A DNA stretch of 64,000 nt. Origin: Euclidia mi (taxonomy: Eukaryota > Arthropoda > Insecta > Lepidoptera > Erebidae). Position 1 is the first letter of the stretch, and each line of letters opens with the position of its first letter. Made by a program: the position numbers and the translations under genes. Under the pieces are notes generated by a model. The model did no database searches and had not been told where the DNA came from. It was given only the letters and a program-made list of their open reading frames with translations. The stretch is from positions 1,371,501 to 1,435,500 of the forward strand of contig OX123197.2 of assembly GCA_944739405.2 (NCBI GenBank), written 5' to 3'. Positions 35,301 to 44,464 of this stretch are shown here, in pieces.

Positions 35301-36192
35301 TATAATTTATAATTAGACGTTGTTTTTTACAATATGTGACGCGGAGTAAGTAGTGACTTGGGAGTTCTAATTAAAATTAATAAGAAAATTTTCGACGTAT
35401 CATTTCAGATATAGTCATGTATATCTCAAAGCATATTGGTTCTACCATCCATGTGGTACACATTATTTGCATTAAATTGTGAATCAAAACCATTGTCAAG
35501 TCCTCTTGAACACACACAAAAAATTTCATCATAATCGGTCCAGTCGTTTAGGAGGAGTTCAGTGACATACACACGAACACAAGAAATATATATAATATAT
35601 ATATAATAATAAATAAAATAATTTAATAAAGATAAAGATGTACCTAATTAAAAGTTAAATTGCCAAAAATAATTGCCTTTGGCAACATTAATTAAGACTT
35701 CTGATTTTACAGTGTTGTTACATTAGATAAATTGTTAGTCGTGTATGGTCGTAAAACAAAATTCCATATAAATTACATTACATTTAATAATAAGAAGATT
35801 TTGTTAATTTTATTGCAGGATTAATTTCACGTTGCAAATAAAACAATTAAATAAATAATCAAAATAATTCATGACTAATTATATTACAAAAAAATATATA
35901 AAAATTGTCAACACTCATGTATTTTAAATCTGGTATTCTGGTTTGCCATCTCCGTCGTGTCAAAAATGTCAAAATGAATGCGTATACTTCATCTCTTTCT
36001 TTCCGAGTAGTTAAAAAGAGAGAGAAATAGAGGGCGTGGCCTATGTGCGTATGTGTGCAGATGATCGGAAATGGCCTGCCCGCCGTGCCATTTCGAGAGC
36101 TCGTACTGCGGATCAGTCGAAATGGAGTGAAGCACATCGAGCTGTCCATTCTCTACAACGGATAAGTCGTTGGAAAACTCGTACTAGACCCT

Positions 36193-36715
36193 CTGCAATA
36201 TATATGTTACGTTGATAATTTTTCATACTGCCGACGCCATCTAGCGGAGTTTTGCAAAGTTTTCTAGCTTCCTGATACTTCAATGCATGCGGTTTTACCG
36301 CGCCCTCTATTGGTGAGTTATCTGAAACTTCGTTGTTTAACCGGAGACCGATGTAATTGTTTTTCTCGCTGTCGCTAGCATCGCCTTCTTCAAATAATTT
36401 AACACGACTTTTTGGTGTTTTATTTTTTGACATTTTCCTCTTTTCCTTGCTTTGTTTTCCTGTTTGTTGCTTTAATAAATCAATTTTTGATAAAAGCTTT
36501 TCAATTTTAGAAATTGCACTCACTAGTTGAGACTTAAGTTGTATTATCTCATCTCGAAGGTCTTCTAAATTGTTCCCATCCGTGGATAATTCTGATGGAC
36601 TATTAGCTAGATATGATTGAGGAGATCCAAATGTCGAATTAAATGAGTCATTACATTGTTTAGTGGTTATCTTCCTGTATGTAATATTGTTTTCTTCCAT
36701 CTTTGTTTTGGTCAA
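36193..36715 (-). pseudogene. LINE-A ORF1, N-terminal coiled-coil part
   Basis: Starts at an ATG at 36715 (MTKTKMEENN; a second Met, at residue 6, is also possible) and runs 170-odd codons to the insertion (QRNIYIA). It has a serine-rich segment, a heptad-rich helix (LEDLRDEIIQLKSQLVSAIS, KIEKLLSKIDLLKQQ) and a lysine-rich patch (KQSKEKRKMSKNKTPKSR). This layout is usual for LINE ORF1 RNA-binding proteins, which coat the RNA as multimers. The reading frame seems to run on for 27 codons into the TIR element by chance. The real continuation is at 26321 downward. Confidence 0.8.
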
Positions 36716-37273
36716 TTATAATCACGAAATAAGTCACAAAAAGTTCAAAGCAGGCGAAGGATTCGAACTTGCGCCAACCAAAATTTGTTTCTACTGCTTA
36801 GCCGATTGAGCTATTTATCACGTTAATACTGTGATGAATTAAGACTTCTATTAATAGATTTATACAAATTTTAAATCTGTTTTTATCGTTATTATGACTC
36901 ATGTTGCAAATATTTTTGCTCTGTTTCTACGATGATACACTATTTGAAACTTAAAAAATAAGAGTCACTGACACATTTCACTATGAGAAAGTTATTGTTT
37001 GAGGTAAGTTATGTATGTTTGTCACAGGTTTTGTCAATATATTGTTGTTATTTTGTGTTGTTCGAGTATTTGTCACTTTCACTACATAATTTTATTTAGT
37101 CGTATGTTTCACTTACTCTTGAGTCTTTTGTGAAGATAACAATGTCACAGTCACGTATCGTCTATTTGTACATATTTAAGTCACTTTTATCACAGTTTAT
37201 CACTATTTATTATTTTTCCGGAATATTTAAACATAGAGCCGATCTTTTCCGTGGCAGCAGCGCCATCTGCCTA
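36716..37273 (-). other. LINE-A 5' untranslated region
   Basis: The 558 bases from the 5' end (AGATGGCGCTGCTGCC on the minus strand) to ORF1. It contains a tRNA-like block at 36745-36825 and several repeats of a GTCACTTT-like motif (37070-37200: tttgtcactttcactac, gtttcacttactcttg, agtcacttttatcac) that may be promoter elements. Confidence 0.6.
36745..36825 (-). other. tRNA-like sequence in the LINE-A 5' UTR
   Basis: The minus strand reads TAGCTCAATCGGCTAAG (A-box) and AAGTTCGAATCC (B-box) at tRNA spacing. The acceptor and T stems pair poorly, so a functional tRNA is unlikely. It may be a SINE head caught in the LINE or an internal pol III-type promoter. Confidence 0.5.
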
Positions 37274-37416
37274 TATATAGCCTGTAGCCTTCCTCGATAA
37301 ATGGGCTATCTAAGGCTAAAAGAATTTCTCACATCGGACCAGTAGTTCCTGAGATTAGCACGTTCAACCAAACAAACAAACAAAAAACTCTTCAGCTTTA
37401 TATCTTAGTATAAGAT
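37274..37416 (+). repeat. Right half of the repeat interrupted by LINE-A
   Basis: tatatagcctgtagccttcc, cgataaatgggctatctaag and cagtagttcctgagattagc continue 12060-12144 and match 9035-9172. Confidence 0.85.
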
Positions 37417-38090
37417 AAAATGAAGTCTCCTTTATGTCCTGTGTTCATAAACGCGATAAACTCAAAACCTTTTGCACAGATTTTTGTACAGTTCTCACCA
37501 ATAGGTAGTGTGATTTCTGAGGAAGGTTTAGGTTTGTAAATGACGTAGGCGGGGCCGCGAAAAAGTCTAGTAGATAATATAATACAAAATAACAAAATCT
37601 TTTTAATTATATGAGGAAGGGTATCTTCAATTTGGACGGTATCAACGCTTCACATGTCTAGGTGAGCATAGCTGGGACTCTTTGCAATGAATACACACAG
37701 TACAACACACTGTTTATTCGAGCACACGTGGCTCGGATGGATAACTTTTGGAAACGCGGCGAAGTCGGACGTAGGTAGGCCACACTTGTTTCCTCCGCTG
37801 CGTCTGTCGCCAAAAAGTGTCCGTTGACAGCTCCACGTTCGCTTTTAAAACATTGACAGCTGTCAACTGCCGACCTCAGTGCTGCCAACCATCGTATCCG
37901 AATACGCCCAAATCTGTTAAGATTTGAGGTTCCGTTTTCCAATCTCCGACATGTATATTTTGATACGATTCGTCTTTAACTGGATGTATAGCAAAGTGGT
38001 TAAATGATCATATTATCGATGCCTATAATAGACAAATATAACATTTGTCTAAGTGTTTGTGTACCTATCATGTAAAACCTTTTCAAGACG
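37417..38090. other. No gene recognised
   Basis: A GC-richer patch at 37720-37920 has tgacagctgtcaac (a palindrome) and short open frames with no domain. It is possibly an old MITE. Confidence 0.4.
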
Positions 38091-38190
38091 AAGGGCCGAT
38101 TTTTCAATCCTCAGATAAAGAGATGAATAACTATTCCACTGATAAATTTATTGGGCTGTATAACAGTCCGTTAAACTTGTGTCAATTTTT
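38091..38190 (+). repeat. End of a MITE-like repeat
   Basis: Begins aagggccgatttttcaatcc. The same terminus occurs in reverse at 44640-44660. Confidence 0.45.
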
Positions 38191-38412
38191 CAAACTTCAA
38201 ACTTCAAAATCTTTATTTGCTTTGAATGTATGTACATGGTTGAGGTCTTACATAGATAGTTAGTTTTAATACATTCTGCCCATTGAGCATGCAAATATAT
38301 TTATGATTAACACAAATAAAGAAAACATAACATAGATGCTTTCACAAGGATTTTAATTACAAGATACAATTACAAAGAAAAAATTCAATTACAGTGGTTT
38401 TCACAACATTAC

Positions 38413-38740
38413 CTACAATTCATCATTTAAGAAGTCTGTTATACTGTAGTAACATTTTTCTTTTAGTAATTTATTCAAGTATTTTTTAAATTTGCACAGG
38501 TTTTGTTTTTTGATGTCATCGGGTATTTTGTTGTAAATAATTGGGCCCATGCACTCTCTTTTATTAATGGCTGTCTTATAGTCTCCTTTATTAAGGAGGT
38601 ATTTGTACTTGGTTCTCAGCAGTGCTGAGCGTTTACTGGTTTCAGACATATCAGTGAATAAGTAAATAGTGGTTTTAACAAATAAAGCTACTTCTATTAT
38701 ATAAAGACATGGGAAAGTTAGTTTTTTTAGGGATTTAAAC
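38413..38740 (-). pseudogene. LINE-B RT, C-terminal end
   Basis: Coding from the RTE insertion point: KSLKKLTFPCLYIIEVALFV, then TDMSETSKRSALLRTKYKYL and MGPIIYNKIPDDIKKQNLCK, ending FLNDEL at 38413. This is the C-terminal region after the thumb in CR1/Daphne-like LINEs, where NKIP--IK is typical. The predicted extra N-terminal 50 residues upstream of 38740 belong to the reverse strand of the inserted RTE element and are not part of this protein. Confidence 0.8.
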
Positions 38741-39730
38741 GGGGCATACACTGACTGGTTTACCATCGAGAAAGGTGTTAGACAGAGATGTGTAGCGTCG
38801 CCGTGGCTGTTTAACCTCTTCATGGACAGTTGTTTGCAAGATTTAAAACATAGTGACTGCGGATTAAGGATGAATGGGTTACTCGTCAAATGCCTCCTTT
38901 ATGCTGATGATCAGGTAATACTTGCATCTTCAGCGGAGGAGTTGCAGGAGATGGTAGCAATCATGCATGGTGCGTTAGAGAGGAAAGGAATGAAAGAGAA
39001 TGTAAGTAAAACGAAAGTTATGATTTTTGAAAAGGAGGAATGCGTTACGGCTTGTAATGTTTTGATCGATGGACAGCGAGTGGAACAAGTTAATGAGTTT
39101 GTTTACTTAGGTACGTTGTTTACAAGAGATGGTAAGAATGAAGAAGATATTGAAAGGAGAGTTAATGCAGGTAATAGTGTGAATGGAGCTCTGAAAGCGT
39201 TTATGAACAGTCAAAACGTGTCCAAAAAGGCACGTTTGGCTGTACATAGAGGCGTGTTAGTGCCTACCCTTATGTATGGTAGTGAAAGTTGGGTATGGCA
39301 GAAGAGATTTGAAAGTAAAATAAATGCTGTAGAAATGAGAGCACTGAGAAGTATGTGTGGTGTGTCTTTGACCGACAGAGTAAAGAATTGGGTGATACGA
39401 GAATGGTGTGGGGTAAAAGAAGATGTAGTGACAAGCATTGAGAAAGGCATGTTAAGATGGTTTGGGCACATGGAGAGGATGGATGACGATAGACTGACAA
39501 AGAAGATATATAAGGCAAGTATGAATGGAACAGGACAAAGGAGAAGACCTAGGCGGACGTTCTCTGACCAGATTGGAGACATCCTGAAAAAAGGACAAGT
39601 CAGAAGTACCCTTAACAGAAGAGCATGCATGAGAAACTTGATGGGAGTGAGTGAAGCAAGTGAGGTATGTCAGGATCGTTGCAAATGGCGCTCTGTAGTC
39701 TCTGCCTACCCCTCCAGGAAACAGGCGTGA
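38741..39730 (+). pseudogene. RTE reverse transcriptase, C-terminal half
   Basis: Open for 330 codons from the insertion point to TGA at 39728. It begins GAYTDWFTIEKGVRQRCVAS, motif B of RTE RTs (usually G-RQGC, here RQRC). The catalytic box is LLYADDQVILA; the thumb has FVYLGTLFTRDGKNEEDIER; the C-terminal region has LMYGSESW and MLRWFGHMERMDDDRLTKKI, a signature of RTE-clade elements. The last codons (SVVSAYPSRKQA) and stop lie within the 3' tail shared with SINEs. The methionine at 38822 is internal. There are no stops, so this is a fairly young copy, but without endonuclease or motif A. Confidence 0.9.
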
Positions 39731-39747
39731 GTCTATGTATGTATGTA
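38741..39747 (+). mobile_element. 5'-truncated RTE LINE inserted into LINE-B
   Basis: The target duplication is short (AACG; 38738-38741 and 39753-39756, within a base or so). The 3' end ggcgtgagtctatgtatgta is shared with most SINEs of this window. Confidence 0.85.
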
Positions 39748-41004
39748 AACGCAGGAATGCAACTGTCAGTTATTTTTAAACCTAACATGGATCTTAAACA
39801 TCTTTTTTGTGCTTTGAAAATTGTTTCTCTCTCGCTACAATTCCACCAGAATATCACACCAAATCTCAAAATCGACGCAAGAAGGCCATGATATGATATA
39901 AGCAGAGTTTCAATATTTTCTTTTTTTTTGACAAGTTATAAAGAGCATAAGCAGAAGTGCTCAATTTGCTTGCATATGACTTCTGACTGTGGCTTCCATA
40001 TTAACTGGCTGTCAATTTGTATGCCTAAAAATGTTGTTGTGTTTACTTCATTTATTGTTTGGCCATTGTAACCAATATTAAAGAGCTTATTTTGCTGTTT
40101 TTGATAGAAATGCATAACATTAGTTTTATCAAGAGTTATGAGCAGGTTGTTGTTAGTCATCCAGTTAACTATATCTGCAAGAGTATTATTGATGTCAGCC
40201 TCATAGGATTTTGGTTCTAGACATTGAATTATGGCAGTACTATCATCGGCGAAGAGTATCATTTGCTGTTGAGGTGTGACGTGGGAGATCATTGATATAT
40301 TACAGAAAGAGCAATGGTCCGAGGACACTCCCCTGAGGAACTCCGTGTTATTTCTTTAACATCGGATCTGTAATGAACTTCATTAACACAGTTACTTAAC
40401 TTCAATAACAGTATATTGCTGACGGTTGCTAAGATACGACTTTATTAATTTTAATAATTATGTTGCCTCTGATGCCATAATAATAAAGATTCCTCAACAA
40501 GACATCACGTTTTACACAATCGAATGCACTCGAGATGTCAGTGAAAATAGCGCATGTAGGTATCTTTTTATCCACATTTGTCATTATTTTAAATAGTAAA
40601 TCGTATATGGCCATGTTAATACTTTTGTTTTTTTGAAGCCTTTTTACTCATCGCATAATATATTAAATTTTGTTTAAAAGGAATAAATTGCTTTGTACAA
40701 TATTTTTTCAAAAATCTTAGAGTATACAGGGACTATTGCGATGGACCTATAATTACGTATATCATCTTTACTGCTTTTTTTGTAGTGGTTTCACTAGGAC
40801 TGTTTTAAGACTATTAGGGAAGATACCTGTGCTAATACATGAGTTAAAGATATGACTTAATAGTGTCGCTACGCTATCAGCCACGAATTTGACTACTGGT
40901 GTACAAATTTCAATTTCAAAAGTCAATAGTCTTTTATTCCGTGGGCGACTATCTGACCGAATAACATCATCGTACCCGTCACTAACTTCAGAGAGGTGAA
41001 ACAA
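39748..41004 (-). pseudogene. LINE-B RT, N-terminal and catalytic part
   Basis: Several frames chain along the minus strand: VVKFVADSVATLLSHIFNSC and ISTGIFPNSLKTVLVKPLQK (motif 0/1 region); CAIFTDISSAFDCVKRDVLL (motif A); YYGIRGNIIIKI; QQQMILFADDSTAIIQ (catalytic FADD); TTFLGIQIDSQLIWKP (thumb); then LLASILRFGVIFWWNCSERE and MLGLKITDSCIPAF before the RTE insertion. Stops and frameshifts near 40330-40430, 40620-40770 and 39935 separate these blocks, so the copy is dead. It belongs to the same CR1/Jockey group as LINE-A but is a different family. Confidence 0.75.
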
Positions 41005-41178
41005 ATATATGTTTGGACTGTTGTATTTTCATGGAATTTGTGTGTGTCGTTTTCAATCAAATTATATTATAATAACAATGCCATTATTAAAAAAAAAACA
41101 GCGTTCCTCAAATTTGAATGCGAGATTAAAGACAATTAACAACTAGTAAGTTTAATGGAAAAATACAAGTATATTATG

Positions 41179-41330
41179 TGACGTCACGTCGCGCCCCAGC
41201 GCCGCGAGCCTTGCTACGAGTGACGCACAGCAGTGGGCCGCTCCCTCGCCCCCCTCCTCCTCGCCGGCCTTATAAATACCGGGGACACACGAAGCCTCGC
41301 CCCTTTTGCTCCGGCCAACACCACCAAGGT
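41179..41330 (+). promoter_or_regulatory. CRE/TATA promoter-like block with short first exon and splice donor
   Basis: A perfect CRE palindrome TGACGTCA is at 41179-41186 and a second TGACG near 41221. A GC-rich stretch follows, then TATAAATA at 41271-41278. About 30 bp later a pyrimidine-rich start region (gccccttttgctcc, around 41299-41312) could be the transcription start. The sequence ccaacaccaccaag|gtgagtac gives a strong donor at 41329. There is no ATG between the start and donor, so a non-coding first exon is plausible. The 67-aa frame across it is probably chance. It lies between LINE-B and LINE-C and is the least repeat-like GC-rich DNA here. The gene it would serve was not identified. 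Confidence 0.55.
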
Positions 41331-42189
41331 GAGTACATCATCCGAAGACCTGTGAAGTGCCAACGTCCACGCCCTGGATAATTGTCTCATCCGCTAATTT
41401 TAAGTGTCAGCTCTTTTTGTATCGAATCGAATAACTAGAATTATAACGCGAGTTTAAACTTTCCTGGTGATATTTTTTTATTTATTTCCCGTAAGTCAAC
41501 CTAATTATCTCTCTTTAATTGCTCGGCGAGTGATCGATCCCGGCTACCACGTGGAAATCAATCACTCGTGCGACAATTATAGAAATTAAAACGACTGATG
41601 CGGTAACTAATCAGGACAAGGAATGTGCGTGGAAAGATAGAAAGTACTTCTAATTCATGTGGTGTGTCTTCAAATAACCATAAATGGCAAAAAATTAAGC
41701 TTATTTAAGTTTTAGCGACGAGAGTCTAAGAAATCGTCTCTTCAAAAACGAGCCAACGCTCCCAGCATGACCAAAGAAAGAATTTTGGGCATCTGTTTTA
41801 ATATACTAGGACACCTTTACATAAGTACTATTCAAGACTTATGAACGTAATAATATATTACTGTTAAATAGTATTATGATGTAAATTTTGGTAGTTGAAT
41901 AATTGTAAATAAGTGTTTAGTGAAATAGTGAGTTAGTACCTAGGTATTTAAGTTTGAATTCGTTTTTGAAAATATAAGTCTGTATTTTTATGCCATAAAT
42001 GTGTGTAGTAGGTATAAAAAATGTTTGAAATACATACTATCGGATTTGTTTCACTATTTCATAATATCAGCTCTCCATTGAATCCAATATAGGTATTAAA
42101 ATTATCGCCCCGCGGTTTTACTATTCTTTATAACATTCTAGGTCGATTAATATACCTATTCGTTTATAATAGCCTCCTCTTCAATTCTT
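41331..42189. other. Sequence between promoter block and LINE-C, no feature
   Basis: If the donor at 41329 is real, this is intron. There is no coding segment. Confidence 0.45.
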
Positions 42190-44450
42190 GCGTCGTCAAA
42201 AATATTATTTATTTATTATTATAACACACTCATAAAGACTATTATTTCAGATACTTACTACCTAATGTAATAGCCTATGTACAGAAATATTTAACAATAA
42301 TGGTAACTCTTAAATAACTAAACTCAACTAAATTAAATTAAACTAAACAAATCTCGCAATAAGCAGCCCGTGTGAATTCGCTCAGTGTACACGAGAAGAG
42401 ATCCACCCTGTGAGCCAATGTGTTGAGCGCACGCAGCGCCCGCGTGAGCGGCGCGCGCTGCAGCAGGCACGTGCGCGCTCGCGGCACCACCAGCAGCTCC
42501 GGCCTGCGCCGCCGCCGCATGTACTCGTACGGGACGCATAGCTGGAGTAACGCCAAGATGTTCGGGTTATGAATTTTGCCGCGCATCACTTTGAATAGGT
42601 AGACGGTGAGAGCGACCTCCCTTCTTACTTCAAGCCTGTAATAGCCTACCATACCCAGAACAAATAGATTAGGGTACAGAAGCGGGTAGCCTGAGTATAT
42701 CCCATATTGCTTCCAATACACGAACCTTATAAATTTGTTCTGGATACGTTCTAGCATCAGTCTGTACTTTTCTTCGTGTGGTGACCATATTACGGCATTG
42801 CACTCCAGGTGACTTTTAACAAGTGCCTCATACAGTGCTTTCAAAGCTCCTATGTTTGTGAAATTGTTTGCTTGACGCAATATTAAACCGAGATTCCGGT
42901 AAGCTTTCTTGCAAACATCGGTTATATGCTGCCGAAACTGTAGATCAGCAGTAAAGCGTACACCTAAGTCCCGTACCTCAGTCACACGCTGTACCGGAAC
43001 CCCGTCCATAAGATATTGGTAATGGCTCAGGGTTCGTGCGCGACTGAAAGATAGCACGGAACACTTAGTAACATTAAAATAAAGTTTATTTTTTAAGCTC
43101 CAACCTACTATACTATCTATATCTCGCTGCAGCGTGGCGTGGTCTGCGTTATTATTTATTTGATGGACCAGTTTTAAGTCATCTGCGAATAGTAGGGGTG
43201 TAGACTTACTGACTACCCTCGGCAAGTCGTTCACTGTCATGATAAACAAAAGAGGTCCTAAATTACTCCCCTGACTTACCCCAGATCTTGTTGGGTAGGG
43301 ATCCGAAAGATGTCCCCCACAGTCTACATATTGATATCTGTCTCGAAAGTAACCAGCGAAGAATGTTAACATACGGGGCGTGCATCCCATACCTGCCAGC
43401 TTGGCTAGTAGGATGTCATTGTCGACTGTGTCAAACGCCTTTCGGAAATCAAAGTATGCCACGTCCACCTGTAGCCCAGCATCCACCACGGGTACCAGAT
43501 GTGCTATCAAATCTAGTAAGTTCCCAGTCGTCCCTCACCCAGGCCGGAACCCGTGCTGAGCGTCGGACAACTGAGCGCTGACTTGCGGATAAAGGCAACC
43601 GTGGATGGCTGCCTCGAATACCTTCGCCGGTGTAGACAAGATCGCCACGGGTCTGTAGTCAGTGGGCGCCGATCCTTCACTGCCCTTCGGTACAGGCACC
43701 ACACGAGTAAGTTTCCAGCGTTCCGGAAACTTCGCGTTCTCAATGCAGACATTAAACAAATGAAGCAACGGCTCGATTAATACTGCCCCGCAGTCCCTAA
43801 ACACAAACGCCGGTATCCCATCAGGCCCCGCCGAGCGTTTGGGGGGACAGCGCGCGAGCGCGCGGCACACGTCAGCGGCGTTGAGACGCTCGAGCTGCAC
43901 GCGCGCGCCCGGCGCCTCTGCCACGTTCTTCGTGTCAGCGCTGGCCGCCTCCACGCTTAGTGTAGCTGGCTCCCGGTTGTATACAGACTCAAAGTAACGG
44001 GCGAACTCTCCCGCACACTCCAACTCGGACAATATTTTATCGTCCTTTATGATTTTGCGATTTGATGAATTGCCAGTTTTAGACCTTATGAAATTCCAAA
44101 ATGCTCGCGGTTCTCTTGCCAGGTGACTTTGTACACGGTTTCGATACTCGTCGTGAGCTCGGGCGGTCTCGGCTTTAACCCTCGCCCTGCACCGAGAAAA
44201 CGCTTCATAGTTTTCCCTTGACCTACTATATTTGTACTTTTTATGTAGCTCATATTTGAGTTGTATGTCCCTAATGATCGCACTCGTATACCATATTGGG
44301 TATACGTACCTACTGCTCTTTGAATTAGACTTTTTTAGGGGCACATTCATACTAACGACCTCATAGATTTTATCATAAAAAATATCTAATGTATCATCTG
44401 AAAAATTACCATATTTTCCATATTTCGTAATATATACCACACCCAAAATC
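42190..44450 (-). mobile_element. LINE-C, 5'-truncated Jockey-like LINE
   Basis: Covers the end of the endonuclease linker, RT and a short 3' UTR ending near 42190-42210 (tttattattataacacactc on the plus strand). GC content is higher than in neighbours. Confidence 0.8.
42338..44446 (-). pseudogene. LINE-C ORF2 (linker and complete RT) with a single in-frame stop
   Basis: One frame runs from 44446 to 42338, broken only by TGA at 43535-43537 in HGFRPG*GTTGNLL, where an Arg (CGA) would be expected. Pre-RT: FWNFIRSKTGNSSNRKI; RT start CPPKRSAGPDGIPAFVF and VPVPKGSEGSAPTDYRPVAI; motif A VAYFDFRKAFDTVDND; motif B GVSQGSNLGPLLF; catalytic LLFADDLKLV; thumb VRDLGVRFTADLQF. The C-terminus is arginine-rich (YMRRRRRPELLVVPRARTC) and ends CEICLV. 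The pattern fits Jockey-group LINEs. The endonuclease is missing by 5' truncation. Apart from the stop it is intact, so probably young. Confidence 0.9.
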
Positions 44451-44464
44451 CAACAAAATGTATC

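Larger units (their letters stand above)
26322..36192. mobile_element. Right copy of the large TIR element (9,871 bp), inverted relative to the left copy
   Basis: Begins AGGGTCTAGTACCAG and ends CTCGTACTAGACCCT. The target duplication is CTG on both sides (26319-26321, 36193-36195). The orientation is the mirror of 13807-24124: the CGAG-type end faces outward in both copies and the CCAG-type end faces the LINE-A loop. Private insertions are a LINE tail (30893-31218) and a TA-flanked TIR element (34115-35300). Without them about 8.36 kb remain, matching the left copy. Sequence agreement between arms is very high by eye, with isolated substitutions. Confidence 0.9.
12145..37273 (-). mobile_element. 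LINE-A: near full-length LINE split into three collinear parts by two TIR elements
   Basis: Read on the minus strand, the parts are 37273-36193 (5' UTR and start of ORF1), 26321-24125 (rest of ORF1, endonuclease, start of RT) and 13806-12145 (rest of RT and 3' UTR). Removing the two insertions leaves about 4.9 kb. The target duplication is TATATAG (12138-12144 / 37274-37280) inside a repeat that is intact at 8956-9172. The 5' end starts AGATGGCGCTGCTGCC; the 3' end has a short AAAAG-type tail. The domain order ORF1 with coiled coil plus SGNH-like esterase, then APE endonuclease and RT, is that of CR1/L2/Daphne-group LINEs; I cannot fix the clade without a tree. Confidence 0.85.
38191..41000 (-). 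mobile_element. LINE-B, 5'-truncated, split by an RTE LINE fragment
   Basis: The 3' end is at 38191 with a (TTTGAAG)n-like tail and a polyadenylation-like AATAAAG (complement near 38207-38213). It runs to about 40930-41000. The RTE fragment 38741-39747 interrupts it; the host reads ...DSCIPAF-KSLKKLTF... across the site. Confidence 0.8.

Noticed and set aside
13807..36192. The near-palindrome as a sequencing/assembly hairpin artefact
   Set aside because: Each arm has its own target triplets, the loop LINE keeps the same direction as its flanks, and each arm has private insertions with empty sites in the other. An artefact would give a mirrored flank and identical arms.
39211..39630. Minus-strand frames opposite the RTE RT
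   Set aside because: They are shadows of the coding strand, which has clear RT motifs.
41178..41381. A 67-aa proline/arginine-rich protein
   Set aside because: The frame crosses the TATA box and the strong splice donor. The promoter reading is more coherent.
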